Part shown: piece by piece, positions 40,226 to 49,036 of the stretch | Position numbering within the stretch: position 1 is the first letter of the stretch | How the letters are laid out: each line of letters begins with the position of its first letter | NCBI GenBank assembly: GCA_963762605.1 | Contig: CAVXLJ010000018.1 | Span: 1 to 64,000, forward strand | DNA from: CAVSRC01 sp963762605 | GTDB taxonomy: Bacteria; Pseudomonadota; Alphaproteobacteria; Rhizobiales; Kaistiaceae | Direction of reading: 5' to 3' | Length of the DNA stretch: 64,000 nucleotides | Translations under genes and position numbers: made by a program | The notes under the pieces: model-generated | Database searches by the model: none | Told to the model about the DNA's origin: nothing | What the model saw: the letters and a program-made list of their open reading frames with translations, nothing else

Positions 40226-41998
40226 ATGGCGGAAAACGAGGTGCCCAACCGCAGGCTTGCGGCCGTCCTGGCGGCGGACGTCGTCGGCTACTCGCGTATG
40301 ATGGGGGCCGACGAAGCCGGCACGCTGGCGGCGCTCAAGCACCATCGCGAAGCGGTGTTCGACCCGGCCGTGGCCGAGCACAAGGGCCGCGTGGTCAAGC
40401 TGATCGGCGACGGAACGCTGGTCGAGTTCGGTAGTGTTGTCGATGCGGTCAAGTGCGCCCTTGCCATTCAGCGGGCGGTGAAGGCGTTGAAGCCGCCGAA
40501 CGGGGCGGGCATCACGCTGAGGATCGGCGTCAATCTCGGCGACATCATCATCGACGGCGACGACATCTATGGCGATGGCGTCAACGTCGCGGCGCGCCTG
40601 GAGCCGCTCGCCCAGCCGGGCGGCGTCTGCGTTTCCTCGATCGTCAACGAGAGCGTCGGCAATCGCATCGATGTTGCCTTCGACGACGGCGGCGAGGTTT
40701 CGGTCAAGAACATCGCCCGGCCGATCCGCGTGTGGAAATGGCATCCCGACAGCGACCCGGTCTCGCCGCAGGCGTCGGCGAAGCCGGCCACGGCGGAACC
40801 GGCCAAGCCGGAGCCGCCCTCGATCGCCGTTCTGCCCTTCGACAACATGTCGAACGATCCCGAGCAGGAATACTTTTCCGACGGCATCACCGAGGACATC
40901 ATCACCGACCTGTCCAAGGTCGCTGGGCTCCTGGTCATCGCGCGCAATTCAAGCTTCGCCTACAAGGGCAAGACCTTCGATATCCGCACCGTCGGGCGCG
41001 AGTTGGGCGTCAAGTCGGTGCTGGAAGGCTCGATCCGCCGCGCCGGCAATCGGGTCAGGATCACCGCCCAGCTCATCGATTCCTCGAGCGGCGGCCACAT
41101 CTGGGCGGAGCGCTACGACCGCGACCTGACCGACATCTTCGCGGTGCAGGACGAGGTCACCCGCCACATCGTCGAGGCGCTCAAGGTGAAACTCTCGCCG
41201 GTCGAGGCGGCGCGCATCGCCGATACGCCGACCGACAGCCCGGAGGCGCATGATCTGTTCCTCAAAGCCCGCGAGTTGCTGTTCGGGCAGCGCAGCAGCC
41301 GCGAAATGTTCGATCAGGTCGTTTCGCTGCTGGGCCGCGCGATCGAGATCGATCCCGGCTTTGCCGAGGCCTATGCCGGTCTCGGTATGGTCCACAACCT
41401 CGACTTCCAGAACCGCTGGACGGGGGCGCCGGATGCCTTCGAACGGGCATGCCATTTCGCGGCGCTGGCAGTCGAGAAGGGACCCAACGTGCCCTACGCA
41501 CGCTTTGTCGCGGCGGTCATGGCGATCTGGTCGCGGGACCTGCCGAAGGCGAAGCGGGAATCGGAGGCGGCGCTGGCGGTCAACCCGAACTATGCCTCTG
41601 CGCTCGGCACGCTGGGTCTCGTCGATATCTATTCAGGTAACCCCGAAGCAGCAATCCCGTTGGCCGAGCGGGCGATGCGGCTCGACCCCGGCTTCGCCCA
41701 GCAGAGCATGCATTTTCTGGGGACGGCCTATCTGGTGGCCGGCAAGTACGAGGTGGCGGCGGCGACGTTCCGCGAGCGCATCCGGCTGGCGCCGAAGACC
41801 GACCTGTCGCGCGGCCTGCTGGTCGCGGCGCTCGGCCATCTCGGCGAGATCGAGGAGGCGCAGCGGGTCTGGGCTGAGGTGAAGGCGATCAGCCCGAACT
41901 ATTCGTTCTCCGGCCATCTGGCGCGGTTGCCGTTCACCAATCCCGCCGATGCCGAGCGCATCCGGGAAGGGTTTGCCAAGGCCGGGGTGACGGAGTGA
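40226..41998 (+). CDS. Class III adenylate/guanylate cyclase with TolB-like and TPR regions
   Basis: 590 residues. The N-terminal cyclase domain (about 8-170) shows LAAVLAADVVGYSRMM and IGDGTLVEF with the two metal-binding Asp, and DIYGDGVNVAARLEPLAQPGGVCVS. Next, IAVLPFDNMSNDPEQEYFSDGITEDIITDLSKVAGLLVIARNSSF (about 205-250) is the TolB N-terminal-like region of FlgO/adenylate cyclase proteins, and VLEGSIRRAGNRVRITAQLIDSSSGGHIWAERYDR follows. TPR repeats fill the last 250 residues. This family is strongly expanded in rhizobia. The protein has no membrane segment. It probably makes cAMP; the signal it senses is unknown. The start at 40226 (MAENEVPNRR) is preferred over 40160. Confidence 0.9.
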   Translation: MAENEVPNRRLAAVLAADVVGYSRMMGADEAGTLAALKHHREAVFDPAVAEHKGRVVKLIGDGTLVEFGSVVDAVKCALAIQRAVKALKPPNGAGITLRIGVNLGDIIIDGDDIYGDGVNVAARLEPLAQPGGVCVSSIVNESVGNRIDVAFDDGGEVSVKNIARPIRVWKWHPDSDPVSPQASAKPATAEPAKPEPPSIAVLPFDNMSNDPEQEYFSDGITEDIITDLSKVAGLLVIARNSSFAYKGKTFDIRTVGRELGVKSVLEGSIRRAGNRVRITAQLIDSSSGGHIWAERYDRDLTDIFAVQDEVTRHIVEALKVKLSPVEAARIADTPTDSPEAHDLFLKARELLFGQRSSREMFDQVVSLLGRAIEIDPGFAEAYAGLGMVHNLDFQNRWTGAPDAFERACHFAALAVEKGPNVPYARFVAAVMAIWSRDLPKAKRESEAALAVNPNYASALGTLGLVDIYSGNPEAAIPLAERAMRLDPGFAQQSMHFLGTAYLVAGKYEVAAATFRERIRLAPKTDLSRGLLVAALGHLGEIEEAQRVWAEVKAISPNYSFSGHLARLPFTNPADAERIREGFAKAGVTE

Positions 41999-42068
41999 GC
42001 GGGACGATTGGAAAGTTGGTGTGGGCAATAGCGGCGGCGCCGGTGGCGTCGCCGCTATTCGTCAGGGG

Positions 42069-42560
42069 CTACAGAACGACGAAATAGCCGGCCATGAAGC
42101 CGTCGCGGTCGGGACCGTCAGCACTCTTCTGCATGGTCCACGGATCGCAGCCGCCGAGGCAATGCCAGCGGAATTCGCCGGCCTTCTTCGGGGTGAAGGT
42201 CACCGTGGTGACGGTCGGCACGAGTTCACCGTTGATCTTCTTCGCAGGCTTGACCATGACGTTGAGCCCGAGGCCGGGGGCGGTGATGGTGTGCATCATG
42301 TCGTCATGATTGGTGATGCTTAGCGTCACCGGGACGTCCTTCTGGAAGACCTCGTTGGCCGGGATCATGGTGTCGTGACGATTGCCGTCCGAGCCCTTGA
42401 GGCCGCCGGTCTCGTCGGTGAGCACGGTGAAGGTCACGACCACCGGGGTGGTCACTGCAGCCGACGCTGCGGCTGGCGCGGCGATCGCCCCGGCGGCCGG
42501 GAAGAAGGCGAATGCGCTAACAGCGGCGACGAATGCAGTCGCGATGACTTGCTTGTTCAT
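42069..42560 (-). CDS. Secreted cupredoxin-like protein
   Basis: 163 residues: a signal peptide (MNKQVIATAFVAAVSAFAFFPAAGAIAAP), then a beta-rich domain. Possible copper ligands are the His in ITNHDDMMHTITAPGLG, and Cys/Met in GEFRWHCLGGCDPWTMQK; the spacing is not the CuA motif of cytochrome oxidase. The segment FTPKKAGEFRWHC is typical of cupredoxins. It lies downstream of a membrane protein gene on the same strand (gap 166 bp). Role: periplasmic copper or electron carrier; uncertain. Confidence 0.7.
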   Translation of the reverse strand: MNKQVIATAFVAAVSAFAFFPAAGAIAAPAAASAAVTTPVVVTFTVLTDETGGLKGSDGNRHDTMIPANEVFQKDVPVTLSITNHDDMMHTITAPGLGLNVMVKPAKKINGELVPTVTTVTFTPKKAGEFRWHCLGGCDPWTMQKSADGPDRDGFMAGYFVVL

Positions 42561-42726
42561 GACTGGTCTCTCGTTCGATCTGCAGTCGCCTTGCAGCCCC
42601 TCATAGGGGAAACGAGACAGGCTTGTTATGAGTTGGATCAATTCAAAAGTAACCATATGTGCAGCCCGAGACGCGGCGTCGAGTGTGGGCACGACGCACC
42701 CAAAAAGCCCGGTCTGCCTGGCCCTG

Positions 42727-43308
42727 TCAGATGCCGGTGACGAACTTCGCCATGATGACGATGATCGCCACCTGCATGATTCCCTGGCTGGCGACGACGA
42801 AGAAATACCCACCCATCAGCTTTCCGATCCTGGCGCCGTCGGGCTCCGGCTTCTGCAGTTCGAAGCAGACGCGGAGGTTGGTCGGCAGCAGATAGCCGAG
42901 GCCCTGCACGGTCATCACCGCGATCAATATCAGCGCGGCATAGACCCAGGCGATCTGAGGCCAGGAAAGAGCGGTGAAGCCGATGTCGACCGCCAGGAAC
43001 CAGCCGGCGGTGCCGGTGATGATGGCGAGCGTCGGCATCAGGAACAGCGTGCGCGGCACGAGGTTGAGCAGGATTTGCTTCCTGACCGGCGGTTCGACTT
43101 TTCTGAGGACCGGGCCGAGCACGAAGCCCATGAACAGGTCGATGCCGGTCCACAGAACGCCGCACATCACATGCACCCAGTTCAGGAACCAGATGCTGCC
43201 GCTCATGATGGCCGCGACCATCACCGCGAAAGCCGCGGCGACGAACCACAGATAATGGAATCGGATCAGCGACGAAGGCGCGTCTGCTGAAGCAGCGACT
43301 GAAGTCAT
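42727..43308 (-). CDS. Integral membrane protein, CopD/DUF2269-like
   Basis: 193 residues with about five hydrophobic helices. NWVHVMCGVLWTGIDLFMGFVLGPVLRKV near the first third, with a membrane His followed by W-x-G-x-D, is the pattern of CopD-like and related haem- or copper-associated membrane proteins; LFLMPTLAIITGTAGWFLA fits the same fold. The neighbouring cupredoxin-like gene supports a metal or redox role. I cannot assign a precise family. Confidence 0.6.
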   Translation of the reverse strand: MTSVAASADAPSSLIRFHYLWFVAAAFAVMVAAIMSGSIWFLNWVHVMCGVLWTGIDLFMGFVLGPVLRKVEPPVRKQILLNLVPRTLFLMPTLAIITGTAGWFLAVDIGFTALSWPQIAWVYAALILIAVMTVQGLGYLLPTNLRVCFELQKPEPDGARIGKLMGGYFFVVASQGIMQVAIIVIMAKFVTGI

Positions 43309-43399
43309 GGCTCTTCTCCCCCAAAAAGGCCGGCACCGCGATCATGGCGCGGCGTGGCTTAGCAAGCTAGGGCTCCGGCAGCCGAAGTGTAGGGGACAG

Positions 43400-43433
43400 G
43401 AAAAAAGCCCGCCGCCCTGACGGGCGACGGGCC
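43400..43433 (-). terminator. Rho-independent terminator after the TrpB-like gene
   Basis: On the minus strand GCCCGTCGCCC-gtca-GGGCGGCGGGC is followed by TTTTTTCC. The 11-base arms pair with a single mismatch or G:U pair. It lies 24 bp past the stop of the leftward gene at 43457. Confidence 0.88.
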
Positions 43434-43456
43434 TGATTGCGTTCCGGGCCAGACGC

Positions 43457-44821
43457 CTACGCGGCGACCTGGGGCAGGCCGGCGAGCGCCAGTTCCAGCG
43501 CCGCCTGGTCGTATTCTCGGTCTTCCAGCTTGCCGGCGAAGTAGTCCGTATAGGCCTGCATGTCGAAATGGCCGTGGCCGGAGAGGTTGAACAGGATCGT
43601 CTCCGCCTTGCCCTCTTTCTTGCAGCGCAGCGCCTCGTCGACGGCGGCACGGATGGCGTGGCTCGATTCCGGCGCCGGCACGATGCCCTCGGCGCGGGCG
43701 AAGGTGACCGCCGCTTCGAAGGAGGCGAGCTGCTTCACGGAACGCGCCTCGATCAGACCGAGCTGCTTCAGGTGGCTGACCATCGGCGACATGCCGTGAT
43801 AGCGCAGGCCGCCGGCATGGAAGGAGGGCGGGATGAAGGTCGAGCCCAGCGTGTGCATCTTGACCAGCGGGGTCAGATGGCCGGTATCGCCGAAGTCATA
43901 GGCATAGACGCCGCGGGTGAGCGACGGGCAGGCCGCCGGTTCGACGGCGATGGCACGGACCTTGGCGCCCTCGCGCAGCGTCTTGCCGACGAAGGGGAAA
44001 GCGAGGCCGGCGAAGTTCGAACCGCCGCCGGCGCAGCCGATGACCACGTCCGGCCAGTAGCCGGCCATCTCCATCTGCTCGATGGCTTCGATGCCGATCA
44101 CCGACTGGTGGATCATGACGTGGGTGAGCACGCTGCCCAGCGAATAGTTGGTGTCGGCGTTCTGGGCGGCAATCTCGACTGCCTCAGAGATGGCGATGCC
44201 GAGGCTGCCGGGCGAATCCGGATGCTCTGCCAGGATGGCGCGCCCGGAATTGGTGGTGTCGCTGGGGCTGGCGATGCAGGTCGCCCCGAAGGTCTCCATC
44301 AGCGCCCGGCGATAGGGCTTCTGATTGAAGGAGACCTTGACCATGTAGACCTTGACCTCGAGGCCGAAGAGCTCGCCGGCAAAGGCGAGCGCCGAGCCCC
44401 ACTGGCCGGCGCCGGTCTCGGTGGTCAGCTTCTTGATGCCGGCTTCCTTGTTGTAGAAAGCCTGCGGCACCGCCGTGTTCGGCTTGTGGCTGCCGGGCGG
44501 GCTGACGCCCTCGTACTTGTAGAAAATGCGCGCCGGCGTATCGAGCACCTTCTCCAGCCGGCGGGCGCGGATGAGCGGCGAGGGGCGCCACAGCTTGTAG
44601 ATTTCGCGCACCGGCTCGGGAATCTCGATCTCGCGCTCCTGCGAGACTTCCTGGGCGATCAGCGCCATCGGGAAGATGGCCGCCAGGTCGTCCGGCCCAA
44701 TCGGCTGGCCGGTGCCGGGGTGCAGCGGCGGGGGGGCCGGTGAGGGAAGATCGGCGGCGATATTGTACCAGGCGCGCGGAATTCGCTCTTCCGGCAAGAG
44801 ATATTTGTATGTGTCTGACAT
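43457..44821 (-). CDS. TrpB2-like pyridoxal-phosphate enzyme
   Basis: 454 residues, longer than TrpB1 (about 400). SPPGSHKPNTAVPQAFYNKEAGIKKLTTETGAGQWGSALAFAGELFG gives the PLP lysine and the indole-site Glu region, and VIGCAGGGSNFAGLAFPF the phosphate-binding loop. The extended N-terminus (MSDTYKYLLPEERIPRAWYNIAADLPSPAPPPLHPGTGQPI) is typical of the TrpB2 branch (TIGR01415 style). TrpB2 can condense indole with serine, or use O-phosphoserine, independently of TrpA. No trp genes are near, so its role may be indole salvage. Confidence 0.9.
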   Translation of the reverse strand: MSDTYKYLLPEERIPRAWYNIAADLPSPAPPPLHPGTGQPIGPDDLAAIFPMALIAQEVSQEREIEIPEPVREIYKLWRPSPLIRARRLEKVLDTPARIFYKYEGVSPPGSHKPNTAVPQAFYNKEAGIKKLTTETGAGQWGSALAFAGELFGLEVKVYMVKVSFNQKPYRRALMETFGATCIASPSDTTNSGRAILAEHPDSPGSLGIAISEAVEIAAQNADTNYSLGSVLTHVMIHQSVIGIEAIEQMEMAGYWPDVVIGCAGGGSNFAGLAFPFVGKTLREGAKVRAIAVEPAACPSLTRGVYAYDFGDTGHLTPLVKMHTLGSTFIPPSFHAGGLRYHGMSPMVSHLKQLGLIEARSVKQLASFEAAVTFARAEGIVPAPESSHAIRAAVDEALRCKKEGKAETILFNLSGHGHFDMQAYTDYFAGKLEDREYDQAALELALAGLPQVAA

Positions 44822-44967
44822 GGCTATACCCCGTCCCTTCGGTGCGCTTACGATCGAAGATTGCCAACAACTTAAGCCGGTCTTTGCAAGGATGCCAAGA
44901 GCGTGCCGATGCGGCCTTTTGAGGCGAAGCGATTGATCCGGGCGCGCGATGCTGGTCTAGACATCGC

Positions 44968-45882
44968 ATGGGCACTCTGAAGGCCATCCTGATTGCCGGG
45001 CCGACGGCGAGCGGCAAGTCGCGGCTGGCGCTGGACCTGGCGGCCGGCCACGGCGGCCTCGTCGTCAACGCCGATTCCATGCAGGTCTATGCCGAACTGA
45101 GTGTGCTGACCGCGCGTCCGTCGCCTGAAGAGGAGGCGGCCGCGCCCCATCGCCTCTACGGCCACGTGCCGGCGGCGACACGCTATTCGGTCGGCCGTTG
45201 GCTCGGCGACGTCGCAGCGGTGCTCGACGAGGCGCGCCGCGATGGCCGTTTGGCGATCGTGGTCGGCGGCACCGGCCTCTATTTCAAGGCGCTGACCGAG
45301 GGGTTGGCCGCGGTGCCGGCGATCCCGGCCGAAGTCAGGGCCGCTGTCCGGGCGGGGGGCGCGGAGGTTGCGACGCCGGACCTGCACGCCCGGCTCGCGG
45401 CGACCGACCCGGAAGATGCCGCGGCGATCCGCGCAAGCGACCGCGCGCGCATCCTGCGTGCCCTCGAAGTGGTCACGGCGACCGGCCGCTCGCTCGCCGA
45501 ATGGCGGCGGGCCGCCGTCGCGCCGCCGCTGGTCGATCCGGCAACGGCGGAGCGCATCGTGCTCGCCCCGGACCGGGCCGAACTCCACGCCCGCATTGCC
45601 GCCCGCGCGGAACGCATGCTGGAGGAGGGGGCGCTTCGGGAGGTTGCCGCGCTGATGACACTCGGTCTCGATCCGGACCTTCCCGCCATGAAGGCGATCG
45701 GCGTGCGCGCGCTGATGGCGCATATGGCCGGCGCCCTCTCCCGCGACGAAGCGTTGGCGGCGATGGCCACCGAGACCCGCCGCTACGCCAAGCGCCAGAC
45801 GACCTGGTTCCGCAACCAGATGGCCGATTGGCCGCGGCTTGCCGACGCTTCCGCGCTTGACCTCGCGCCCGCGCGCACCTAA
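44968..45882 (+). CDS. miaA: tRNA dimethylallyltransferase
   Basis: 304 residues. The P-loop LIAGPTASGKSRLALDLA (about 8-25), NADSMQVYAELSVLTARPS, VGGTGLYFKALTEGLA, and the C-terminal ATETRRYAKRQTTWFRNQ (tRNA-binding) are all family signatures. MiaA adds dimethylallyl to A37 of UNN-reading tRNAs. It is directly upstream of the ilv leader. Since MiaA modification affects decoding of UUA/UUG leucine codons, its nearness to an attenuator that senses branched-chain codons is suggestive but may be coincidence. Confidence 0.95.
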   Translation: MGTLKAILIAGPTASGKSRLALDLAAGHGGLVVNADSMQVYAELSVLTARPSPEEEAAAPHRLYGHVPAATRYSVGRWLGDVAAVLDEARRDGRLAIVVGGTGLYFKALTEGLAAVPAIPAEVRAAVRAGGAEVATPDLHARLAATDPEDAAAIRASDRARILRALEVVTATGRSLAEWRRAAVAPPLVDPATAERIVLAPDRAELHARIAARAERMLEEGALREVAALMTLGLDPDLPAMKAIGVRALMAHMAGALSRDEALAAMATETRRYAKRQTTWFRNQMADWPRLADASALDLAPART

Positions 45883-45891
45883 GAGAGAACC

Positions 45892-45945
45892 ATGACGCAG
45901 GAACTGCTCGTAATTGGCACGCGCATCGGCGAGGCAACCCCATAG
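45892..45945 (+). CDS. Leader peptide of the ilv operon
   Basis: A 17-residue frame, MTQELLVIGTRIGEATP, starting ten bases after the miaA stop with GAGAG upstream of the ATG. It has a Leu-Leu-Val-Ile run plus a further Ile, the expected regulatory codons for multivalent control of acetolactate synthase. Its stop lies inside a hairpin, and a terminator follows 30 bases later. Slow translation when these aminoacyl-tRNAs are scarce would prevent termination. Confidence 0.85.
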   Translation: MTQELLVIGTRIGEATP

Positions 45946-45951
45946 GTTGCC
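45933..45951 (+). promoter_or_regulatory. Leader hairpin overlapping the leader stop codon
   Basis: GGCAACC (45933-45939) pairs with GGTTGCC (45945-45951) around a 5-base loop. A ribosome finishing the leader would melt it, so it is a candidate pause or anti-terminator stem for the attenuator. Confidence 0.65.
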
Positions 45952-45975
45952 GCGGGTAAGCTGGTGCGCGAAAAC

Positions 45976-45997
45976 AGGCCCTTCAGGGGCCTTTTTT
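45976..45997 (+). terminator. Attenuator terminator before ilvI
   Basis: AGGCCCT-tca-GGGGCCT (45976-45992, one G:U pair) followed by TTTTTT to 45997 and then att. A textbook intrinsic terminator located between the leader peptide and ilvI, 140 bp before the structural gene. Confidence 0.92.
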
Positions 45998-46137
45998 ATT
46001 GCCAAAATGGCTGGCCTTCGGTGTCCCGCGAAGGCCAGGGTCCAAACGGGACCGGGATTTTTCAGTCGGTCGGGGCGCGATTTGGCATCCGGCGCAGAAG
46101 CGACATGCCGGAAAAATGCAAAGGGTGAGGAAGTGCG

Positions 46138-47919
46138 ATGAAACGGCAGAGCGAAAGCCGGCAAATGACGGGCGCCAACATCGTCGTTCAGGCGCTCATT
46201 GATCAGGGCGTCACCGATATCTTCGGCTATCCGGGCGGCTCCGTCCTGCCGATCTATGACGAGATCATCCAGCAGGATTCGATGCGGCACATCCTGGTGC
46301 GCCACGAGCAGGGCGCCGGCCATGCGGCCGAGGGCTATGCCCGTTCGACCGGCCGGCCGGGCGTCGTGCTGGTCACCTCCGGTCCCGGCGCCACCAACAT
46401 GGTCACGCCGCTCACCGACGCGCTGATGGATTCCGTCCCGATGGTGTGCATCACCGGCCAGGTGCCCACCCACCTCATCGGCAGCGACGCCTTCCAGGAG
46501 GCCGATACCGTCGGCATCACGCGCGCCTGCACCAAGCACAACTGGCTGGTCCGCGACGTCAACGATGTCGCCCGCGTCCTGCACGAGGCCTTCTACGTCG
46601 CCACCCACGGGCGGCCCGGGCCGGTGTTGGTTGACATCCCCAAGGATGTGCAGTTCGCCACCGGCACCTACGTTCCGCCGGGCCTGATCGAGCACAAGAC
46701 TTACCATCCACGCGTCGAGGGCGATCCGCGCGCCATCGGCGCCGCGGTCGAGCTGATGGCCAAGGCCAAGAAGCCGGTCTTCTATACCGGCGGCGGCGTC
46801 ATCAATTCCGGCCCGCGCGCCACCGCGCTGCTGCGCGAACTGGTGAAGCTCACCGGCTATCCGATTACCTCGACGCTGATGGGGCTGGGCGCCTATCCGG
46901 CCTCCGACCCGCAGTGGCTGGGCATGCTCGGCATGCACGGCACCTACGAGGCCAACAACGTCATGCACGATTGCGATCTGATGATCGCCATCGGCACCCG
47001 CTTTGATGACCGGATCACCGGCCGTATCAGCGCCTTTTCGCCGGGTTCGCGCAAGATCCACGTGGACATCGACGCCTCGTCGATCAACAAGAACATCCAC
47101 GTCGACATTCCGATCGTCGGCGATGTGGCGCATGTTCTGGAGGCAATGCTGGCCGAGTGGAAGCGCATCAAGGCGAAGCCCGACCGGGCGGCAGCCAAGG
47201 CGTGGTGGGCCGAGATCGACCGGTGGCGGGCGCGCGACTGCCTCGCCTACCGGCAGAATTCCGATGTCATCATGCCGCAATACGCCATCGAGCGGCTCTA
47301 CGCGGCGACGAAGGACAAGGATACGTACATCACCACCGAGGTCGGTCAGCACCAGATGTGGGCGGCGCAGTTCTTCAAGTTCGAGGAGCCCAACCGCTGG
47401 ATGACTTCCGGTGGCCTCGGCACCATGGGCTACGGCTTGCCGGCAGCGGTCGGCGTGCAGGTGGCGCATCCCGATAGCCTGGTCATCGACATCGGAGGCG
47501 ACGGCTCGGTGCTGATGACCATGCAGGAGATGTCGACGGCGGTGCAGCACGACCTGCCGATCAAGATCTTCATCCTCAACAACCAGTATCTGGGCATGGT
47601 CCGCCAGTGGCAGGAGCTGCTGCACGGCAACCGCCTGTCGCATTCCTACATGGATTCGCTGCCGGACTTCGTGAAGCTGGCGGAGGCCTACGGCGCGGTC
47701 GGCATACGCTGCGATAAGCCACGCGATCTCGACGGTGCCATCGCCGAGATGATTTCGGTCAGGAAGCCGGTCATCTTCGACTGCCGCGTGGCGGCGCTCG
47801 CCAACTGCTTCCCGATGATTCCCTCGGGCAAGGCGCACAACGAGATGCTGCTCGGCGATGCGGTCACGCCCGAGACGATCGGCAGCGTGATTGGCAAGGA
47901 AGGCAGGGTGCTGGTGTGA
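46138..47919 (+). CDS. ilvI: Acetolactate synthase large subunit
   Basis: 593 residues. Thiamine-diphosphate enzyme joining two pyruvates, or pyruvate and 2-oxobutyrate, as the first common step of Val/Leu/Ile synthesis. ADIFGYPGG..., the catalytic Glu in ILVRHEQGAGHAAEGYARSTG, and the ThDP-Mg motif IDIGGDGSVLMTMQEMSTAVQHDLPIKIFILNN (about 450) are intact, as is AFQEADTVGITRACTKHNWLV of the FAD-bearing AHAS class. GGTGAGGAAG precedes the ATG. It is controlled by the upstream attenuator. The gene for the regulatory subunit follows after one intervening gene. Confidence 0.95.
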   Translation: MKRQSESRQMTGANIVVQALIDQGVTDIFGYPGGSVLPIYDEIIQQDSMRHILVRHEQGAGHAAEGYARSTGRPGVVLVTSGPGATNMVTPLTDALMDSVPMVCITGQVPTHLIGSDAFQEADTVGITRACTKHNWLVRDVNDVARVLHEAFYVATHGRPGPVLVDIPKDVQFATGTYVPPGLIEHKTYHPRVEGDPRAIGAAVELMAKAKKPVFYTGGGVINSGPRATALLRELVKLTGYPITSTLMGLGAYPASDPQWLGMLGMHGTYEANNVMHDCDLMIAIGTRFDDRITGRISAFSPGSRKIHVDIDASSINKNIHVDIPIVGDVAHVLEAMLAEWKRIKAKPDRAAAKAWWAEIDRWRARDCLAYRQNSDVIMPQYAIERLYAATKDKDTYITTEVGQHQMWAAQFFKFEEPNRWMTSGGLGTMGYGLPAAVGVQVAHPDSLVIDIGGDGSVLMTMQEMSTAVQHDLPIKIFILNNQYLGMVRQWQELLHGNRLSHSYMDSLPDFVKLAEAYGAVGIRCDKPRDLDGAIAEMISVRKPVIFDCRVAALANCFPMIPSGKAHNEMLLGDAVTPETIGSVIGKEGRVLV

Positions 47920-47945
47920 CCCGGGCGGGGCAAGGGGACGGCGCC

Positions 47946-48971
47946 ATGTTCACCATGGAGGACCTGGAACGCGCCCACCGGCTGGTCGGCGGCGTCTTGC
48001 CGGCGACGCCGCAACGCCGCTGGCCGCTGCTTGCCGAGCGGCTCGGGACGGACGTGGTGGTCAAACACGAGAACCATCAGGTCACCAGCGCCTTCAAGGT
48101 GCGCGGCGGGCTGGTCTATGTCGATCGCATGAAGCGAGAGCGGCCGCATGTGACCGGGCTGGTCTCGGCGACACGCGGCAATCACGGACAGTCGATCGCC
48201 TTTGCCGGGCGCCGCCATGACGTGCCGGTGACCATCTTCGTGCCGCACGGCAATTCGGTGGAGAAGAACCAGGCGATGCGCGCCTACGGCGCCGAGGTGA
48301 TCGAGGCTGGCGACGACTTCGACGCGGCGAAGGGGGAAGCCAAGTCCTTCGCCGTCGACAATGGGCACGAGATGGTGCCGTCGTTCCATCGCGACCTCGT
48401 GCTGGGCGTCGCCACCTACGCGCTCGAACTGATGATGGCGGAGCCGGACATCGACGTGCTTTACGTGCCGGTCGGGCTGGGGTCGGGCATTTGCGGCTGC
48501 ATTCAGGCGCGCGACCTGCTTGGCCGCAGGATCGAGATTGTCGGCGTCCAGGCAAGAGCTGCGCCGGCGTATGCGCTTTCGTTTGAGCTGGGTCATGCGG
48601 TCACCACGCCGACATGCGACACCCGCGCCGATGGCATTGCGACGCGCGTCCCCGACGAAAAGGCGCTGGCGTGCATCCGGCGTGGCGCGGCGCGGATCGT
48701 CCAGGTGAGTGACGACGAGATCGCCGAAGCCATCCGCGTCTACTGGACCGATACGCACAATCTGGCGGAAGGAGCGGGTGCCGCGCCGCTGGCGGCGGCA
48801 CTTACCGAGCGTGACCGGCTGCGCAACAAACGGGTTGGCCTGATCTTGAGCGGCGGCAATATCGATATGGCCTTGTTTGCCGAATGGGTGATGGGGCGCC
48901 GCGCCGCTGGCGGGACGGACCGGCCAGCGCAGGCTCGCGCCGCTCATGTACGCAGTACGGCCGTCGCATGA
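47946..48971 (+). CDS. Threonine/serine dehydratase-like PLP enzyme
   Basis: 341 residues, fold type II. The PLP lysine is in SAFKVRGGLVYVDRM, the phosphate cup in LYVPVGLGSGICGCIQARDLL, and SATRGNHGQSIAFAGRRHDVPVTIFVPHGNSVEKNQAMRAYGAEVIEAG is the usual active-site region. It lacks the C-terminal ACT-like regulatory domain of biosynthetic IlvA, so it is of the catabolic/short type, not feedback-inhibited by isoleucine. It sits between ilvI and ilvN, where it could supply 2-oxobutyrate for isoleucine. The ATG at 47946 has AAGGGGA upstream; a GTG at 47916 would overlap the ilvI stop. Confidence 0.87.
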   Translation: MFTMEDLERAHRLVGGVLPATPQRRWPLLAERLGTDVVVKHENHQVTSAFKVRGGLVYVDRMKRERPHVTGLVSATRGNHGQSIAFAGRRHDVPVTIFVPHGNSVEKNQAMRAYGAEVIEAGDDFDAAKGEAKSFAVDNGHEMVPSFHRDLVLGVATYALELMMAEPDIDVLYVPVGLGSGICGCIQARDLLGRRIEIVGVQARAAPAYALSFELGHAVTTPTCDTRADGIATRVPDEKALACIRRGAARIVQVSDDEIAEAIRVYWTDTHNLAEGAGAAPLAAALTERDRLRNKRVGLILSGGNIDMALFAEWVMGRRAAGGTDRPAQARAAHVRSTAVA

Positions 48972-49036
48972 ACCGTGACGACCGGGCAAAACGAAAACAG
49001 CGGGGGGCGACCCCGGCGGGAAAGCAGGGTGTTGGC

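Noticed and set aside
42150..42180. CuA copper site in the cupredoxin-like protein
   Set aside because: The Cys-x3-Cys is present, but the His and Met that should follow at fixed spacing are not; only a generic cupredoxin-like call is supported.
44872..47838. A 988-codon minus-strand frame over miaA and ilvI
   Set aside because: Antisense to two fully recognisable enzymes; the His/Asp/Gly-rich translation has no domain.
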